In this document: in pieces, positions 11,000 to 23,800 of the stretch
How the letters are laid out: every line of letters begins with the position of its first letter
How positions within the stretch are numbered: position 1 is the stretch's first letter
From: Typha latifolia
Taxonomy: Eukaryota > Streptophyta > Magnoliopsida > Poales > Typhaceae
NCBI GenBank assembly: GCA_019914945.1
Contig: CM034103.1
Coordinates: 11,594,001 to 11,658,000, forward strand
Reading direction: 5' to 3'
DNA length: 64,000 bases
Program-made: the position numbers and the translations under genes
The notes under the pieces: model-generated
Seen by the model: only the letters and a program-made list of their open reading frames with translations
Databases searched by the model: none
What the model was told of the DNA's origin: nothing

Positions 11000-13700
11000 A
11001 GCATGAGTTTAAACTGAACTTACTACTGCATGCCCTTCGGGTAGTTACTTCTTCGCTCACATCTTTTCCCCTTAAAACTTGCTGGCATTGCTCTGCTATT
11101 TGTGCTTGATGCGTGACATGATGATCCACAGGAAACCTGTAGAGAGGTCTATTGAGACAATTTTTGATTATTAACTTATTATATAAAAAACTTTTGGCTG
11201 AAATTATGAGTTAGGCGGCAAATGAAGTACATAAAGTTAAAGAGTCCAGAATAATGAATTTCATAGTAAATAATCAGATCGCCATCTTTTTTCTTCTTGG
11301 ACAAATCATTTTCTTTTGATATTTGGCACACAACTGACAAGCCTCAGGACACTTGCAGTGTAACTGTGTAAGCTTCCATTAAATTGCCCTTGCTTTTCTC
11401 CATCATCTCACATGAGCATGGACAGAAACTTTCGTTGTTTGCATAGATGAGAGCCTGAGAAATCCCTTATAATTTGAATCCGTTAGATAGCGATCAATTT
11501 TCTATAGCTTTAGCCTATATACTTGCTAATACATGGTCATTCAATATGCAGAAATTTAAATACATCGCGTTGCTTATTAATGATCCAAGACAGAAATTGA
11601 TCTGTTGCAAACCGATGTGATTTATGACCATCAATTCAAGGTCAAAGTTGCTGCTTTGCAATCTAGTATTTAGACAAATCTGATACTATTGAAGTTTTGA
11701 ACTACATTGCTTTACTAGACCATTTTAATCTGAAATGGCTATGATGCAAAGATCTCATTGATCTCTTCTTTTATTCAGTAAATACTCATGTCATTGTAGA
11801 TAATGTGTTGTTTTTATCATGATTCTGAGACTCAGATTTTTTTTTTCCTTTCATATTGACAGGTGTAAGTGAAATGAAAGGGCATTCGGTCCCCCACCTG
11901 CCATAATGCTAGTCAACAAATTATCGTGGTGTCTGTGCTCTGTGATAACGACTTTGTGGTCCTTAATTGGATCCGTTTGATGTCAATCTCACTAGTTTAC
12001 AATTCAGTAACGCTCAATGTTGGAACATGTTTACAGTTTACCTTAAGTGTAAAGTTGAAAGACGCAAAAATTGGGATTATTCTGCGTCGCTGAAAGCATC
12101 CGTCGTTGAAGCTACTCTCTGTGTCTCTCTTGTTTTCTTCTTCCTTGGATTTCTGGTAAAATTTGTACATGAGAGCCTATCAACTTTGCAGGGATTTGGG
12201 TGTCTTTGCTTCTTCTGCCATTCTTGTTAGGTCAATCCAGCTAACTTTCCGGTATCAATTGATGCAGGATTCTCATCTGCTATGCAGGATTGATAGAAAC
12301 GTTCATAAATGGAGACTGTTCAGGCTTGAAATATTCTGCAGTTTGCTTTCAAATTTTGTGGGTCTGGTCTTCTTGTTTGTGTGATCCCTGCTAATTGTTA
12401 TTTCACCAAATAGGAAAACCTCTGCTTTCGATAATACAAAAAGAATTTCTTTTTCTTTTTACTCAAAAATATAGGAAGAAAAGTAAAGAAGGGATTGTAT
12501 GAATTCCTCAGGCTAAAATTTGTAAGACTAAAACCCATATACATCCTCTTTTTCGTAATCATCTCCCACCAGAATAATTGTCTTCGAGTTAATTACACTT
12601 AGATTAGATTGCCTAAATCATTCATTCATTTTCATAATATATTCCCTCATTTTTTTTTTGTTACACGTTGAATCTCAACATTTGACATCGTCCGAATGCT
12701 TCTTTAATTAGTTATAAATTTGGTTCTTTCGTTGAGAAAATATAGCATGACTATAAAATGAACAACTTTAGACATTTTGAGAGTTGTTTAATATATAAGT
12801 TGAGAGTGAGATGAGAAGAGGATATGATATACGTGCAGACAACGATAGTTTACAGAAACTGTAACTAAACTTTATTGAATAATATTTTCCTGAAGGTATT
12901 TTTCATTTCATATTCGGCTTTGTAACTATAAACTATAAACTACCCAGCAAGATGATGTTCTTTTAACTAGGTGACTTATAGTCCCTATGGATGATATATA
13001 TATATATATATTCTTTGCTATTTTTATTGCATATTGTATCTTGCATGGCATTTAAGTAGACTTCACTTAGTTTTAGAAATAAATTTTAGAGAATTTTACA
13101 AATCATATACTATATTTTACCTATCTTGTGATTCACATTCCGTCTTTGATGTTATAACTTGACCTATCTTTTTTTTGTTATAATTCTCATTTAATATCCT
13201 GGGTTAAATTGGACAGTACTAACAAGATAATTTTCTATTCTAATATATAAAATAACTTATAAATATCTAAATTATTCCTACCATTTTCATCCTCTCTTTT
13301 TCTTCCATTTTTCTCTCCTCAATAACATCTAATAAATCAGGCGGACACTAATTAATATATTTATTAAAGAGATGTAGAGGAGGGACTAAAACCTCCAACT
13401 TCTCCAATGAATCTTGGGTCGAAGCAAGGATAGGAAGAGGAGGAAGAAGAAGAAGAGAAGGGTAGGGTATTTTGGTATTTTAGTAATTCAGTCGATATTA
13501 GTTAGTCAAAATAATTTAAAAATATTAAATAATAATTATAAAAAAATGTCAAGTTATAAAATTCTTAACGAGAGAATGTGAATCACAAAATAGTTAAAAT
13601 AATAAGATGTGATTTATAAAATTATCTAAACTTTAAACTCACTTTACTCGATATAATATTTAGTAAGCAGGCTTAAAATAGTTAAAACCCTTTATAACGA
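10999..13700. other. Intergenic DNA, no gene seen
   Basis: AT-rich, with a short (TA)n run (12989-13011). Small open frames at 11967-12384 show no family resemblance and no matching splice partners. From about 13060 the sequence is dominated by AT-rich, low-complexity phrases. Confidence 0.5.
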
Positions 13701-13734
13701 TTTAATGGTAGAAACTAAAAAGTGTCGCACAAAA

Positions 13735-13764
13735 GAGAAGAAGAAGAAGAAGAAGAAGAAGAAG
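13735..13764. repeat. (AAG)n microsatellite
   Basis: About nine AAG units. They encode a lysine run in a spurious + strand frame. Confidence 0.9.
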
Positions 13765-13789
13765 ATTAGGCGTAAACGACAAGAAAGCC

Positions 13790-14015
13790 GAGTGAGTATC
13801 ATTGTCGCCCTTCTCGAAAGCCGACAGCTTCATGCCGTACGGCGAAGAAGCCGTGCCCTCGAAGGCTCCTCCCCGCCACGTGGCGGAAAGAGACGTGCAG
13901 TGCCGTCGTACGGCTTGTCTCCTCTCTAGTAGTCAACGGCGGCGGATCGATCGAGGAGGATCTAGTCAAACTTGGGATGTAAGCATACATACCTACACGT
14001 ACACGTAGCATTCCG
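13790..14015. promoter_or_regulatory. GC-rich islet with perfect G-box palindrome
   Basis: In a region otherwise about 70% AT, roughly 220 bases are GC-rich. They contain CCGCCACGTGGCGG (13873-13886), a 14-base perfect palindrome centred on the G-box CACGTG. Further ACGT cores follow: AGACGTGC near 13891 and CACGTACACGTAG near 13996. Overlapping short open frames on both strands have no recognisable product. G-boxes bind bZIP (including HY5) and bHLH (including PIF) factors. Whether the islet is a distal control element, a promoter of an unseen transcript or relic coding DNA is open. Confidence 0.45.
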
Positions 14016-16030
14016 CTGTCTTCGGCTCTCCCATCTCATGACGCCCGATTGACTTTCATAACCAATACGTGTCAAAAAAAAAAAAAAACTATATATTTTA
14101 ACTCCACCTTAAATATATTTTCAAATTTAAAATACGAAATTATGTATAATCCAGTCAAGTTATTTATATAAAATATTTAAACTCTCTAAAAAAATTTATT
14201 CTATATAAACCATCCAAAGACAGCGACTTTAAAATTAAATAAAAAAAAGAGAAAGGCTAGTTTGGTCAAAACCCTATCATTGCTTCTCGAGTCAAAAGAG
14301 TTTAAAAATAAAATAAAATAGAAGATAAAAATAAGTATAACAAGTTGCATATGATTGCAAGTTGAGATTGATACCACTAAAATAATGGGTTAAATTGTTG
14401 AATAATGTCACAAAAAAAGAAGAAGAAAAAGAAGAAGAAGAGGAGGAATTTTGTAAGCATGCATTGACTAGATGTACTTTGTTATCCTACTTGTGTGTAA
14501 GTGGTGCACATTTTATTTAGGTGTGATTTGGAACTTGTGGGGAATTATTAGTACTTTGTTTGGTAAGATAATCTTTTAGTACTGTTGGGAAAAAATAGCC
14601 ATTTTGTCACAACTTCCATATGATTGCAAGATAAATTTATGGGGAAATGCTTGTCCAACAAAATTCATTGGTTATTTGCGGCTATATATATTAATTATAA
14701 ATTAGTAAATTTATCATCTGTACTTATATATAGAATCACTTTATCTCTTTACATAGTTTTTTATGTACTAAATTAATCTCTATACTTATAACTAAAGTGA
14801 AATTGTTAGATATTTTATCTCACTTAACATAATGCTGCCCAATTATTAAGATACCCTTTCATATTTGTTAGACAAATTAATTGGGGAAAATGATAATTTA
14901 AGCATTTTGGTAAGATGAGTTATGTTAATTTGGATAGAAATTCTAAGGTTTTACTTTAGTTACAAGTAATTGGATTGACTCCTTTATATAATTTTATAGT
15001 TCCTTCTTAACTAGATAAGAGTATCACGAGTGAAAGAGTTCAATTTCATATTGGGAGAGAATGAAAAGTGTAAAAGTTTAGGGCAAATTATAATTTACCA
15101 TTTGTGGTTTAGTATTGTACTTTAAACTTAAATACTTAACTCCCTTGCACTCCGACTAAATTGTAACTATTAATTTTTTTTAGAGATAATTCCCTCTTCA
15201 ATTTTGAACTGCCACTCATTTTTATACTGACACCGTAAACTAATTTCTAATACACAATAATTAACTATAAAAAAATACCTCACCTCACCCTTTCTATTAA
15301 GTCTCTGCTAACTATTTTTATCCATATATTACTATGTGATAGTAACATTTTAACAATATGACATATTTACTTCTTATATGCACGAGCAAACTATGTGCAA
15401 TTTAAGAGAGAATTTTATGTTAACCAAAATAGATGAGCAATTTAGTTATCTTTCTGGTTCAATCTACGACATTAAAGTATTTTTGATAGTTCATAATTTT
15501 TTATTGTTGTAAAGGTAAATTATTATTAAAAAAATTATATATGCTATATTAGTATATAACATATACAATTATCTTTTATTTTTCTATTTCTATGTGAGTG
15601 ATTACTATTTTCTTATAATTTTGTCATTATTTCTAAACTTTTATAATTTTATATATTTTAAAATAATATTTAAAATTTACGTAATTAAGTAATAGTTCCG
15701 TTCGATATCAATGACCAATACATATCACTTTTTTTGAGGTCTCTATCCCAATCCAGAGTTTTGGAAATCTTAGTTTATATAGACTCTTGGCTCTCACCTA
15801 GTACCTTACTCTTGTTAGTTGAATTATTTACGTCAAACTTCCTTATCTCCCTAATAATTAGTATCAGAGTTATATGACCAGTAAAAGAGAGATCTAATAT
15901 TTAACTCTAATATTTACGTCAAACAAAGGTCCTATTGCTAAGACAAGGAATGTGGGGCTCCTTAATTTTTCTATGCTATCGGATACCTTATCCATGAACA
16001 GAACAAATCCAACCACTCATTTGAACACAC
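14016..16030. other. AT-rich intergenic DNA, no gene seen
   Basis: Long AT-rich stretch with poly-A runs and GAA-rich patches (14406-14445). No exon, RNA gene or clear element recognised. Confidence 0.6.
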
Positions 16031-16039
16031 TACTAGGGT

Positions 16040-16065
16040 TTGCATGCATGCATGCATGCATGCAT
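16040..16065. repeat. (GCAT)n self-complementary microsatellite
   Basis: Six tandem units of the self-complementary tetramer TGCA/GCAT, so the tract can fold on itself or present repeated RY (CATGCATG) elements, which B3-type factors recognise. It is in no recognised gene. Confidence 0.9.
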
Positions 16066-16835
16066 AGCTTCTATCTTTGTGATAAGATCTTGAATTCTAC
16101 CCCAATTTTTGTTCACAAGTATGTGTCCACATACAGAGAGCATCTAAACTACTCAACCTCAAGGGTACCATTATTGATTGGGATTAGAGAGCAACTAATC
16201 CTCTTCCTCTCACATGCACTGTCTACCATTAGCTAGTGGTGGGTCTTGTTAATTAGTGCACAGATCTATTAGTTAAGGACTAGTGATAGTGATTAATTAA
16301 TTTTCTCCCCTTAATCTCCCACTAACAAATGTACAGCTCTTAATCTCATTGAGATCCTTCATAGGAATGCTGTTAATGGTCCTTAAAACACTTTATTGTT
16401 GTTAGTGGTGCATGTGAAGTTTGTACTTTAGGATGGAGGACATAGCCCTAATAAATGGGTGGTGAAAGGAGGGCATCTTATCTTGTGACTATTCCCTATA
16501 TTTGGACTCATTGTTCCACTAAAATGACAAAAGACCCTACCTTGTGACCCTAAGAAGAAGATCAGGACAATTGGCATTTAAATCTTTTAAGGGGGGCATC
16601 AACATTTCCAACTTCACTTTGTCTCCTCCTCTTTCTGTTAGTTCTAACATCATCATCATTCACTAGTCTATATATATATATATATATACACATATTTTAT
16701 TTACTAATGTTTTAATATAGTAATCAAGTATCCAAATCTTCCATTTGACTTCAAAGATAATAATAATTTTTGGCATTTTTTTTATAGATCCTAGGCGCAA
16801 AACCGTCGTGATATATAGATTAAACAACGAGCCCA

Positions 16836-17348
<513 letters not shown>

Positions 17349-18420
17349 AATATATTCCTCTTCATGTCAAACTAGAATTAAATAGAAAGATAGAAAAGAA
17401 TAGCTAAAGGTTTCAATTAAACAAGAAAAACCAAGATGGATATTTTTGTGCTTTATTATTGCATGTAACTAGATACTTCTTATCTATATCTTCCTAATCC
17501 ATTGTGTTAAAATATAAAATATAAATATATTGCACTTGATCAAGCTTGCATCATAGCTGCAAATGTCTTAGAATTTTAATCATACTATGCCCATATCTAT
17601 CATTTAAAATATAACTTTTTTATTCATTTTTTAATAGCTTAAACTTTTATAGCAGTCGATAAATTAACATATTGCACTCGATAGCTCAAGCCATCACTAG
17701 GGAAGAATAAAAATCAGACAGTTGATGATCTCTAACATGCTTAATGACTATTTTCCTAAAAACAAATTTGTGTTTAATGCCCATTTATAACACTTGATTA
17801 TCTAACGACAATGTGAGCATATCATATTATTGTGAAAAATATATGCACCTAATTAATCATGCTAGTCAAGTCTATCCTCCATTTATTGTTTTGAAAATAA
17901 AGTAACACTATTTTCCCTTCTAATTGGGTACCCACATTAGATTTAATAAATGCATTTCATGTAATGTGCTATCATATTAATTAATTAGGTCTATAAGAAA
18001 TCAGTATCTTATATTTTATTTGACTACAACCCATGTCACCAAACAATCTCTGATATAGGTTTAATCTATGACACTAGATATCCAATTCTTCCCTTTTTTG
18101 CACATAAAATAGCAATTAACATCTAATTAACAAAATTGGTGTAAATCTGAAATTAGTCATTACTAGTATAACATTAAGGATATTTTTTAAGAAAATTAAT
18201 TTTGATTTTAACTTTCCTCTTTGTATCTCATTGACACCAATAATTTTTTTTTTAAATAGCAAAATGGCCAAATTATTCTTACCATATTCAAATCAGACCG
18301 TTTTTTTTTAACAGGTAATTATTTTTTTTTTTACGTTCTAGTTAGCAATTAACTAACAATTAAAATATAGTTTAGATCTCATTCTATTCTATATTGATGA
18401 TATATAGGGATAGATATCTT
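17349..18420. other. AT-rich intergenic DNA, no gene seen
   Basis: No exon or structured element recognised. Several poly-T runs occur near 18246-18335. Confidence 0.6.
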
Positions 18421-18429
18421 GCAATGAGG

Positions 18430-18780
18430 ACCGTTGATTGTAGTGGGTCGAGGTGTGGTTCATGATGCATGATGTCTTGATTTGGGTATTACATCATGCA
18501 GTAGAAATGTGGGCCATGGGAGAGGGGGGATGCCACGTAAGGTGGGTCCAGTCCAGATCCTGTGATGAGTTGGCGCGTGTATTAAGAACCTAACGCAGCC
18601 GTCGCCTTTGGGGGCTCCACCACACTGTACGGTTGATGGTGAGTCATGCAAAACGAGTTCGCCCATTGATAAGGATTTGTGGTGGGCCCACCGTTAATGG
18701 TGTATGACTCAATCATAGCCCCTCCCCTCCCCCTCCTCTTCGCCTTGGCCCTTGGTGGATTAGGATTAGTGGCCATCATT
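18430..18780. promoter_or_regulatory. GC-richer block with ACGT and GGGCCC elements upstream of the MYB gene
   Basis: About 350 bases stand out from AT-rich surroundings. They include TGCCACGTAAG (about 18531-18541, an ACGT/ABRE-like core), GGTGGGCCCACC (18681-18692, a perfect 12-base palindrome holding two TCP-type GGGCCC/TGGGCC cores) and two GAGTCAT or TGACTC cores (AP-1/GCN4-like). It lies 1.2-1.5 kb upstream of the MYB start codon. A distal control region is plausible. Frames on the minus strand (18460-18779) show no family resemblance. Confidence 0.35.
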
Positions 18781-19880
18781 TCTCTAATGTTCTTCTTTTT
18801 TTCCTTTTTTTTTGGGTTGAAAAAGTAATTTAATTTTTTTTAAAAGAAAAAGAAGAGAGTTCCAATTTACTTATAATTATAAAAAAAAAGTTTATTTCCA
18901 CTCTAGAAAAGTTGATAGAACAAGGAGGCCGTAGAGTTAATTTTAATCTCAACTCTTCGTTAACAATAGAGTAATTTTTTTTATAGTTTGGTGTGGCTTG
19001 AAAGAGCAACTTGCTAACAAGCAATAATTAATGGTTCAAAGCCTCCATTATGCAGCTTATTATTTATATTAAGATAAAATTAGCTTTTTATCCTGTACAT
19101 ATCTAGTCTTTTGGTTAGGAATGGAGAAAGAAAAATACTTATAATTTAACCTTTAAAATTATACTAGTTCTGTATCTGACTGCCAAGAAATAATTCCTTG
19201 TAGAGCAGAAAGAATGCATGATTAGACTCTTTTGTTTCTTTTCCAACCAATGATGAGACTTTCCAAAGTGATGATAGTTTTTGGGATCAACCCAAAAGAG
19301 CAAGAAGGGTTCCTGTTCCCTCTGACACAAAGATTGAAGGAAATTCAATTGGGTGTCTTGACTACTATTTCTGTACTGTTCCTCTGCAATCAGGATAAGA
19401 AGGATAGTTAAGTGTTCCGAGTATTGCACTGTTCTGGTGAACTCCTACATAATTTATGGATGTTTCTCCAGAATCTGTGTCTTCCAGTTCATTGAGATCA
19501 ATCCATTAAACCAACAAGTAAGGGTTCTAAGATATCATCTTCGTCGGCTTGAATCACAGTGGTTGAGACACCTAATTTTCCGAATTATTGGTTAAGAGTT
19601 CGATCTTCGGTCGGTGACTAATAATCTTTTAAGAGCCTAATAAGAGCTTCTAAGTTAGATAACTACCCATCAAAGTCCACTCAAAAGGAGGAGAAGAAAA
19701 AGTGTCATCTTCCTCACCTTTTATCTTATCCCTCATTAGTTACTACCATAACCTAATTCTCCTCTCCAGTCCTTCTCCATTGTGATACCCTCTCACAATC
19801 TCTTTCCTACATTCCCCTCCCCATCCACATAAGAGGCCAACTGACCATTATATTGCCTTGTTAATTCAGCAAAAACTTTC
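18781..19880. other. Upstream region of the MYB gene
   Basis: AT-rich, no recognised exon. The last 250 bases become pyrimidine-rich. A stretch near 19547-19620 (TTGAATCACAGTGGTTGAGACACC, then GTTCGATCTTCGG) has tRNA-like phrases but no complete cloverleaf that I could fold. Confidence 0.4.
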
Positions 19881-19884
19881 TTCT

Positions 19885-19888
<4 letters not shown>

Positions 19889-19963
<75 letters not shown>
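19889..19963 (+). repeat. (CT)n(GT)n compound microsatellite in the MYB leader
   Basis: About 14 CT units run directly into about 24 GT units, ending 27 bases before the MYB start codon. It probably lies in the 5' leader or at the core promoter and should vary in length between individuals. Confidence 0.92.
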
Positions 19964-19964
<1 letters not shown>

Positions 19965-19989
19965 ATTGCACTGACTGCCTTCCTGAAGA

Positions 19990-21263
19990 ATGGGGAAGCA
20001 CTCCTGCTGCTACAAGCAGAAACAAAGGAAGGGACTGTGGTCTCCAGAGGAGGATGAGAAGCTTTTAAAGCACATCACCATGCATGGCCATGGATGCTGG
20101 AGCTCTGTTCCTAAATTAGCAGGTAATTATTCTACTCTTCCACTTTATAAAGAACTTGAAGAAGAATCCTTTCACTTCCAACCTGAAAAAGATAGAAAGC
20201 AACTCCTTTTCTAAGACTTTCTTTTTTGAAAATAAATAAATAAATCTGTAGGTCTTCAAAGGTGTGGGAAGAGCTGCAGATTGAGATGGATTAACTATCT
20301 AAGGCCTGATCTGAAGAGGGGTTCGTTCACAGAGCAGGAGGAGAGCCTCATCATAGAGCTCCACTCTGTGTTGGGAAACAAGTGCTCACCTCCTCCAACT
20401 TCAATTATAAATGCATTTTGGATCTCAATTCTTGAGAAAGCCGTTGAATTCTTTTCTTTTTCTTCCCCCTCAGATGGTCCCAGATTGCTGCACAGTTGCC
20501 TGGGAGGACAGACAATGAGATCAAGAACCTGTGGAATTCCTGCATCAAGAAGAAGCTGAGGCAGAGAGGCATTGACCCCAACACCCACAAGCCACTCCCT
20601 GAGAACAGTGACAGGAACTCGGACTCCGGTGAACAGAAGCTAGTCACGCCTACACCGGCTAGTCTAGGCCACATGGCCCTCGATCAAAGTACATCGTTAA
20701 TGGCCGGAGTCGAGACACCGCGCTCGAAGAATTCAAGAAGAGAATTATTCCTTGACCAGTTTGTCACCACCCAAAATTCAATAGCCTGCTTTCCTCCTTT
20801 GGTTGACAAGAACTCTATGCTGTATGGTGGCAAACCTGAGATCAGTTACAATACAATTCCACTGCAGAGATCCATGATGAACCTTCCTCTAGATAAAACT
20901 ATGGCTGAGCTTCAGTGTTTGGAGGCTGGTAGCTCTGGTAACAACAGCACATGCAGTGGAAACAATAGTACTACTTCTCTCTATGACAGTGGCATATTCC
21001 CATGGTCAGAGTTGGTTCCAAGCAGAGAGGATCAAATTCTTGTGGAAGGGGTAGCAGAGGACCTCAAATGGTCTGAGTACCTTAATGGCATCATTCCAAT
21101 CTCAACATCTATCCAAAGCCAATCCTTTTATGGAAGTACCAAAGAAGAGAGTGAGTTCTCAATGAGTGGATTGAACACTTGGCACCAGAATGAGCAGATG
21201 CATACTTCTGATGCATATGGCAAAGATGTCAAGAGTATTTCTACCTCATTTGAACAAATTTAG
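19990..21263 (+). CDS. R2R3-MYB transcription factor, MYB61/MYB86-type (subgroup 13)
   Basis: Three exons, 19990-20122 (133 nt), 20252-20381 (130 nt) and 20474-21263, join to 350 residues. The 133/130-nt exon pattern is the classic R2R3-MYB one. Repeat R2 (about 14-62) has W17, W37 and W57. Repeat R3 (about 67-113) has F70 in place of the first Trp, then W89 and W108. The start [20 protein letters not shown] and [17 protein letters not shown] (113-129) right after R3 are hallmarks of the subgroup with MYB50/55/61/86. These regulate secondary cell wall, mucilage, stomatal aperture and resource allocation. I see no bHLH-interaction motif in R3. The C-terminal half is Ser/Asn-rich and acidic with FPWSELV near 251-257 and EDLKWSEYL near 273-281, which look like activation or subgroup motifs. 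The exact orthologue is not decided. Confidence 0.93.
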
Positions 21264-23290
21264 CTATTGGATTTGTAGAGCCTCTGATTCACAAAGTAAG
21301 GAAAAGAGTATAGCATCAGACCTATTTAACAGATTTTTTTTTTAAATTTGGAAAAGCTTGAGTCATTAAGATTGCTATGTTGATATGTTTTTCCTCATGT
21401 GTAAATGCCTCATGTCACAGGAAATTTAGCTTTGTTTTAGAGTCACAATCTGAGCACAATTTCTTCTTCATGGTGAAGAAGGGAATAAAACTTGTTACAG
21501 TGTCTTTACTATTTCTCACTTTTCTTCTTTCATTGTTTTGCAATGTTTGTTCCTTCCTAATGGAAGTAACCAAAATCTTTTATTTTAAACTTCTCTGTCA
21601 TATCTTATTTTGTTATGTTTGACCACTGGTAGCATCACTCTTAGTTTATATTCCTGTCAGAAGCTCTAAGAAGATCAAGTGTTTTAGTTTCAGTTGTCAG
21701 CATTCATCTTCTTCCATGCAGACGCCATCTCCGCTTTTAGTTTGGGACGAACTGGATACTTAGCAAGGAAACCACAATTATGCCAAAGAGAAAAAAATAA
21801 AATAAATCAGAAAAGAGAATTTGAACCTATTCCAACCAACTATTAGTTGAAGGACAGTGACTATTCTACTTCACTTTCAGCAATTCATCTGGTTCCTTTT
21901 ATCACTAGGAATCATTTGAACTTGCAATTTGGTTCATAAAGGTAGAAACAACTCTCAAATTAAAGGAAACAATAGTATTTAGGAGGGATGCCCATGGATG
22001 GTACTTTCTCAGCTAATATTTCCTCAAATCAAGATGACATCAATTTGAAAAAGTCAGATAAGTTGCATCACAAGGATTACAGCATCATCTTTCTTTGCTT
22101 ATTTCTTCTTCTTCTTCTTCAAGATAAAGAAATTCCCTTCTTCGAACAGACCGTATCTGACTCTTGATGTGGTCTACACCGAAGCGTGGCAATTTAGCCC
22201 AAAGTTCAACTTAAATTTCTTTGAAGGAATCTGCATAATGCTGGCAAAGATATAAGGGGAGCATAAAATTTCCCTTGACATGGATGTTTTCTCTAGTCTT
22301 TGAATAGAAGAAAGAGATGGGCACTTTCCTTTCCTCTTCATAGGAATCTTCCCTCATGGCTAATCTCAACTTTCATGTGTCTTTCTTTCTTTTCCTTCCT
22401 GTTTAACGAACTCCCATAACTTGCCATAAACTTTCTTGACATATTATAGATGATTGGGATTGATGAGCATATTTCAGAATGAACCTTAGAGCCTTCGAAC
22501 ATATGTTAATCTATTGATGCACAATGCCTACATTAAATTAGAAATAGAATCATTGACTTCCAACATCAACAGATAAAGAAAGCAGTATACAAATTTATCA
22601 ACAAAAAAGACACTAAAGTGGGGCATGGCATGAGGAATAAATATGACATCTTACTAGCCTAGAAGTTCGTTTAGGACATTATTTTTTTGCTGGAGTTGCT
22701 GTCAATTGCCATGCATGTCGAGAAGTATTATAAGATTCTCAGAATATATAATAACAAAACATCTACGAAATGTCAATGCCAGTTTTGGATCAGTTTGACA
22801 AGCGATAGCAGTGCCAAAATTGATGATGGTTGCTGATTGACTATAAAGTTCTGCCTTTGTTGCAGCATTGCATGGCATCTAATGTGTAGTTGAAGGTTGT
22901 ATCTATACATTGCCATCAATAATCAAAGCTCATCCTACTTTAGAGGCAGGAAAAACAAATGAAATGAGGAGCCCAAACCTAGATATAGGGCAGATACAAA
23001 CAGGAAGGCAAGAAAACATCTATCAACTTAGGAAGATTTGTATAACAGAGACATCAAGATAATGGAAAAAGATATGTGATTAGTGAAGGGTTTGATAAAT
23101 AAATTCCTAAAATATCCCAGAAAAATCTCTTTGTTGAGGTAGATTTAGATGAAAAAGGATGTCATTAATCTCATGAGGTTATTATGTTTCCTTTTAAGAA
23201 ACAATATATATTTGATTGTGATAGCCGGAATAGCAGTCACCTTCTTCTTGGTTTAGAAATTTTCCAGCAATAGAGGCAGAGCAGAGAAAA
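21264..23290. other. MYB 3' region and intergenic DNA
   Basis: The first 200-400 bases are probably the MYB 3' untranslated region. The remainder is AT-rich without recognised exons. Short open frames such as 21377-21622 are hydrophobic by composition only. Confidence 0.5.
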
Positions 23291-23303
23291 ATGTGGTAGG
23301 AAT

Positions 23304-23375
23304 TGTGGCTGCTGGGATTCGTGCCCAGGTCTCTACGGCCACAACGTAGAATTCTAACCACTAAACTACAGCCAC
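23304..23375 (-). tRNA. tRNA-His (GTG), divergent, possibly a pseudogene
   Basis: On the minus strand GTGGCTG (5' end at 23375) pairs with CAGCCAC (ending 23305), followed by discriminator A. The anticodon loop is TTGTGGC, giving anticodon GTG (His). The anticodon stem TCTAC/GTAGA is paired, where plant tRNA-His as I remember it has CC/GG pairs, so the change looks compensated. The T-stem CTGGG/CCCAG is intact, but the T-loop reads CACGAAT rather than TTCGAAT. Position 55 is therefore A instead of the near-universal U, and this also damages the B-box promoter. A run of five T follows the 3' end as a pol III terminator. It is nuclear in type, unlike chloroplast trnH. Structure is good, activity doubtful. 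Confidence 0.75.
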
Positions 23376-23479
23376 AAATAAAAATAATTTTGAAAGAATA
23401 CTCTTACAATAGATTCCCTTTTAACTATCTAAGTTTAATCCCATTGGCAGTCTCCTTATGTCCTATTACGAGTTTGGCT

Positions 23480-23800
23480 CAGAATTTTTGTTTAGTCTTG
23501 GGTTAGCTCAATCCAGACCACAGCCAAACTTGAGCTCGAGCTAAGCCAAAGCCTTAAACAGACCTATTTTATTTTCAAGCCTCAAATGAGCCGAGCTTAA
23601 TTCGAGCCAAGCTTAATCAAATCTTAAATGAGCCTATTTTTAAGCTGTAAATGAGTTGACTTCCTCTTCAACTTAATGTAATAATTATATATATAATTAA
23701 TTCGAGCTTATTAAAAAGCAAGCAAACTTTGGAAATTAACTCAGCTCAGCTCAATTCAAGCCTGGGCCGCTGATTTATTTTGACAGCCCTATCCCTATAA
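23480..23800. repeat. Decayed repeat rich in GAGCTCGAGC / GAGCCGAGC motifs
   Basis: Phrases such as CTTGAGCTCGAGCTAAGCC, GAGCCGAGCTTAATTCGAGCC and AACTCAGCTCAGCTCAATTC recur within about 300 bases. Related phrases occur at 59460-59560, 59730-59880 and 60585-60960. This is typical of a dispersed plant repeat family with no coding capacity left here. Confidence 0.55.

Noticed and set aside
11967..12384. Two overlapping open frames as a possible small membrane protein gene
   Set aside because: Hydrophobic stretches come from T-rich DNA. No conserved motif, and the start context and codon use are unlike the neighbouring genes. An alternative 3' exon of the HY5-like gene remains possible but unsupported.
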